Shown in pieces: positions 4,225-6,885 of a stretch of DNA of 6,885 nucleotides (the stretch's first letter is position 1; every line of letters starts with the position of its first letter). Under the pieces are notes generated by a model. It was given only the letters and a program-made list of their open reading frames with translations, ran no database searches and was not told where the DNA came from. The translations under genes and the position numbers were made by a program. The DNA comes from Actinomycetota bacterium (GTDB lineage: Bacteria > Actinomycetota > Actinomycetes > Streptosporangiales > Streptosporangiaceae), in assembly GCA_003242605.1 (NCBI GenBank), contig QGUZ01000276.1, positions 1 through 6,885 on the forward strand, in the 5' to 3' direction.

Positions 4225-6875
4225 CGAGGACGGTGCCGGACGAATGCGACGTGCTGCTGCGCGACGGTGACATCGCGCACCTGCGCCCGTTGCGTCCCGA
4301 GGACCGCGCGGCGCTGCACGCGCTGGTCGACGCGACGTCGGAGCGCTCGGCGTTCCTGCGGTTCTTCACCGGCGGCCGGGCCACCGCCCACGCGTACGCC
4401 GACCGCGTCACCTCCCCGGCGTACCGGGGCCAGGCGCTCGTGGCGTTCCTCCGCGGGCGGCTGGTCGCGGTCGCCGAGTACGTCCCGGAGGGGGACGAGG
4501 CCGACGTGGGCATCCTCATCCACGACTCGGTGCACGGCAACGGGCTCGGCACGCTGCTGCTGGAGCACCTCGCGGTCAACGCCGCCGAGTCGGGGGTGCG
4601 CACGTTCACGGCGGACGTGCTGCCGGAGAACCGGCAGATGATCCAGGTGTTCGAGGACCTCGGGCTCGAGGTGCGGCGGCGGTACGAGGACGGGCTGTTC
4701 AAGGTGCGGATCCCGCTCGAGCCGACCCCCGCCCTGCTCGCCGGCATCGAGGCGCGCGAGCACCGGGCCGCGGTCGCGTCGCTCACCCGGCTGCTGGGGC
4801 CCGAGTCGGTCGCGGTGATCGGCGCCGGGCGGGACCCGGGCAGCGTGGGCCACCGGGTGCTGCGCAACCTCGTCGACGGCGGCTTCCCCGGCCCGATCTA
4901 CCCGGTCAATCCGCGGGCGAAGCAGCTATGCGGGCTGCGCGCCTACGCCGCGATCGGCGACGTGCCGGGCCCGGTCGACCTCGCGGTGGTGGCGGTCCCG
5001 GCCCGGGCGGTGACCCGGGTGGCCCGGCAGTGCGCCGAGGCCGGGGTGCGCGGCCTCGTCGTGGTGACCGGGGGCCTCACCCAGGCGGGCAAGGCCGGGC
5101 GGCAGGCCGAGCTGCTGCGCATCTGCCGGGACGGCGGCATGCGGCTGGTCGGCCCGAACAGCCTCGGCGTGGTCGGCAGCGCGGGGCGGCTCAACGCGAG
5201 CGTGCTGCCCGCGACCCCGCCGCGCGGCCGGCTCGGGCTCATGTCGCAGTCCGGCACGGTCGCGGTGGCGCTGCTGGAGCGGGCCGCCGCGCTCGGCATC
5301 GGCGTCTCCTCGTTCGTGTCCACCGGCGACAAGGCCGACGTGAGCGGCAACGACCTGCTCGAGTACTGGGAGGACGACCCGGAGACCGACGTGGTCGCGC
5401 TCTACCTGGAGTCGTTCGGCAACCCGCGCCGGTTCGGCCGGATCGCCCGGCGGCTCGCCGCGCGCAAGCCGGTGATCGTGCTGAAGAGCGGCCGCACCGT
5501 CTCCGGCGACCGGGCCGTGCGGTCGCACACCGCCGCCGCGGCCACCCCGGAGACGGCCGTGGACGCGCTGCTGTCCGCGGCCGGGGTGATCCAGGTGGAC
5601 ACCGTGCAGCGGCTGCTCGACACCGCGCGGCTGCTGCTCGGCGCGCCGCTGCCCGCCGGCCCCCGGGTGGCGATCGTCGGCAACTCGGGCGGCCCGGAGG
5701 CGCTCACCGCCGACGCGTGCCTGCAGCGCGGCCTCGCCGTACCCGAGCTGTCCCCCGAGACCAAGCTGGTGCTGCGCCGGGAGACCTCGCCCACCACGGC
5801 GGTCGCCAACCCGGTCGCGCTCGCCGCGGACGCCCCGGCGGAACGGCTCGCCGACGCGGTCCGCACCGTGCTCGCCGACCCGGGGATCGACGCCGTGCTC
5901 GTCGTCTACACCCCGCCGTTCGGCTCCGGCCGGGAGAGCACCTGCAAGGCGATCGCCGAGGTGGCGAACGGCGCGGACAAGCCGGTGCTCGCCTGCGTGC
6001 TCGGCCACGACGGCGTGCTCCCCGGCGGCACGCCCAGCTACGCGTTCCCCGAGCAGGCGGTCTACGCGCTGAGCCGGGTCGTCGACTACGTACGGCGCCG
6101 CGAACGGCCGGCCGAGATCGCCGCCGAGGCCCGGCCGTGGAGCCGGGACCGGACCGCGGCCGCGATCGTGCGGCAGGAGCTCGCCGAGCACCCCGAGGGC
6201 CGCTGGCTCGACCACCGCACCGCGGCCCGGCTGCTCGCCCGCTACGGGGTGCACGTCGCCGAGTCGATCGAGGTGGACGGCCCGGAGACCGCCGCCGAGG
6301 CCGCCGCGCTCACCGGCCTGCCCGCCGCGCTCAAGGCGACCGGCCCCGACCTGGTGCACAAGAGCGACGTCGGCGGCGTCGCTCTCGACCTCGCCACCCC
6401 GGCCGACGTCGCCCAGGCGTACCGGGAGATGGCCGAACGGCTCGGCCCGGCGATGACCGGCGCGCTCGTCCAGCCGATGGTCACCGACGGCGTCGAGATC
6501 ATCATCGGCGGCGTGGAGCACCCGGCCTTCGGCCCGCTGATCATGGTCGGCATGGGCGGTCTCACCGCCGAGCTGCTCACCGACCGCGCCTTCCGCGTCC
6601 CCCCGATCACCCGCCGGGACGCCGCCGAGATGCTCCGCGAGCTGCGCTGCTTCCCCCTGCTCACGGGCTACCGCGGCCGCCCCAAGGTGAACGTCGGGGC
6701 CCTCGAGGAGCAGATCGTCCGCGTCGCCCGCTTCCTCGAGGAGATCCCCGAGGCCGCCGAACTCGACCTCAACCCCGTCCTCGTCACCCCGCGCGGCGCC
6801 GCGGCCGTCGACGTCCGCCTCCGCCTCGCCCCCTTGCCTCCCCCGCCCTCGCCGTACCGCCGCCGCCTGCGCTGA
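4221..6875 (+). CDS. pat: Pat-type protein acetyltransferase: GNAT fused to ADP-forming acyl-CoA synthetase-like domains
   Basis: An 884-aa fusion. Domains in order: GNAT acetyltransferase ~10-165 with an acetyl-CoA loop V-H-G-N-G-L-G-T-L-L (104-113); CoA-binding Rossmann domain ~190-310 (V-A-V-I-G-A-G-R-D-P-G-S-V-G); succinyl-CoA-ligase-like domain ~333-470 (LMSQSGTVAVALLERA, then STGDKADVSGNDLLEY) with S-H-T-A-A (435-439); a second ligase subdomain ~481-620 (VAIVGNSGGPEAL); and an ATP-grasp domain ~663-868 with LVHKSDVGGV, GVEIIIGGVEHPAFGPLIMVGMGG and E-L-D-L-N-P (847-852). Homologues acetylate lysines, classically switching off AMP-forming acetyl-CoA synthetase; enteric Pat carries GNAT at the C-terminus, Streptomyces lividans PatA at the N-terminus as here. 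His436 aligns with the phospho-histidine of ADP-forming synthetases, so synthetase activity cannot be ruled out. The tail is Pro/Arg-rich. ATG 4221 was chosen because upstream codons (TTG 4107 onward) encode non-conserved sequence. It is divergent from gap. Confidence 0.95.
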   Translation: MTRTVPDECDVLLRDGDIAHLRPLRPEDRAALHALVDATSERSAFLRFFTGGRATAHAYADRVTSPAYRGQALVAFLRGRLVAVAEYVPEGDEADVGILIHDSVHGNGLGTLLLEHLAVNAAESGVRTFTADVLPENRQMIQVFEDLGLEVRRRYEDGLFKVRIPLEPTPALLAGIEAREHRAAVASLTRLLGPESVAVIGAGRDPGSVGHRVLRNLVDGGFPGPIYPVNPRAKQLCGLRAYAAIGDVPGPVDLAVVAVPARAVTRVARQCAEAGVRGLVVVTGGLTQAGKAGRQAELLRICRDGGMRLVGPNSLGVVGSAGRLNASVLPATPPRGRLGLMSQSGTVAVALLERAAALGIGVSSFVSTGDKADVSGNDLLEYWEDDPETDVVALYLESFGNPRRFGRIARRLAARKPVIVLKSGRTVSGDRAVRSHTAAAATPETAVDALLSAAGVIQVDTVQRLLDTARLLLGAPLPAGPRVAIVGNSGGPEALTADACLQRGLAVPELSPETKLVLRRETSPTTAVANPVALAADAPAERLADAVRTVLADPGIDAVLVVYTPPFGSGRESTCKAIAEVANGADKPVLACVLGHDGVLPGGTPSYAFPEQAVYALSRVVDYVRRRERPAEIAAEARPWSRDRTAAAIVRQELAEHPEGRWLDHRTAARLLARYGVHVAESIEVDGPETAAEAAALTGLPAALKATGPDLVHKSDVGGVALDLATPADVAQAYREMAERLGPAMTGALVQPMVTDGVEIIIGGVEHPAFGPLIMVGMGGLTAELLTDRAFRVPPITRRDAAEMLRELRCFPLLTGYRGRPKVNVGALEEQIVRVARFLEEIPEAAELDLNPVLVTPRGAAAVDVRLRLAPLPPPPSPYRRRLR

Positions 6876-6885
6876 CCCGGCCGGG

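Noticed and set aside
4926..6521. Minus-strand open frame of 531 codons opposite pat
   Set aside because: Low-complexity His/Arg/Gly/Ala translation with no motifs. The plus-strand protein explains the region completely.

Overview
The window is very GC-rich, every clear gene uses GC-ending third codon positions, and its proteins look actinobacterial: a DevS/DosT-type oxygen-sensing histidine kinase, an Rv1733c-type membrane protein, and a protein acetyltransferase with its acetyltransferase (GNAT) domain at the N-terminus. A filamentous or thermophilic actinomycete, for example of the Streptosporangiales, would fit, but the sequence alone does not fix the genus.

Layout. Positions 1-234 (+) hold the tail of what looks like a degenerate STAS-domain (anti-anti-sigma type) gene containing long C homopolymers. 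Positions 235-405 are non-coding and carry a cluster of GGGACC/GGTCCC half-sites. A small predicted membrane protein gene follows (406-615, +). It converges on a minus-strand block read from right to left: gap (4092 to 3094), an Rv1733c-like two-pass membrane protein (3041 to 2448) and a DevS-like double-GAF histidine kinase (2356 to 647). A strong hairpin lies between the last two. Divergent from gap, across a 128-base spacer with an inverted repeat, is an 884-residue GNAT/ADP-forming acyl-CoA synthetase-like fusion of the Pat type (4221-6875, +), which fills the rest of the window.

How the genes may work together. In Mycobacterium tuberculosis, DevS/DosT and DevR (DosR) control a hypoxia and dormancy regulon that includes Rv1733c, and Streptomyces has an equivalent OsdK/OsdR system. 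Here the kinase keeps the residue equivalent to the heme-ligand histidine and has glycine at the DosT-type position near the heme. The Rv1733c homologue lies directly upstream. A stand-alone glyceraldehyde-3-phosphate dehydrogenase and a protein acetyltransferase known elsewhere to control acetyl-CoA synthetase share the locus. My inference is a local low-oxygen or redox module linking gas sensing to glycolytic flux and acetyl-CoA metabolism. No response regulator is present in the window, so the DevR/OsdR partner must be encoded elsewhere.

I found no tRNA, rRNA, CRISPR array, insertion sequence or origin. Most of the window consists of known families. The less ordinary points are the gene combination, the retained phospho-histidine in the Pat fusion, the candidate DevR/OsdR-like sites, two micro-ORFs that overlap start codons, and the decayed STAS fragment.
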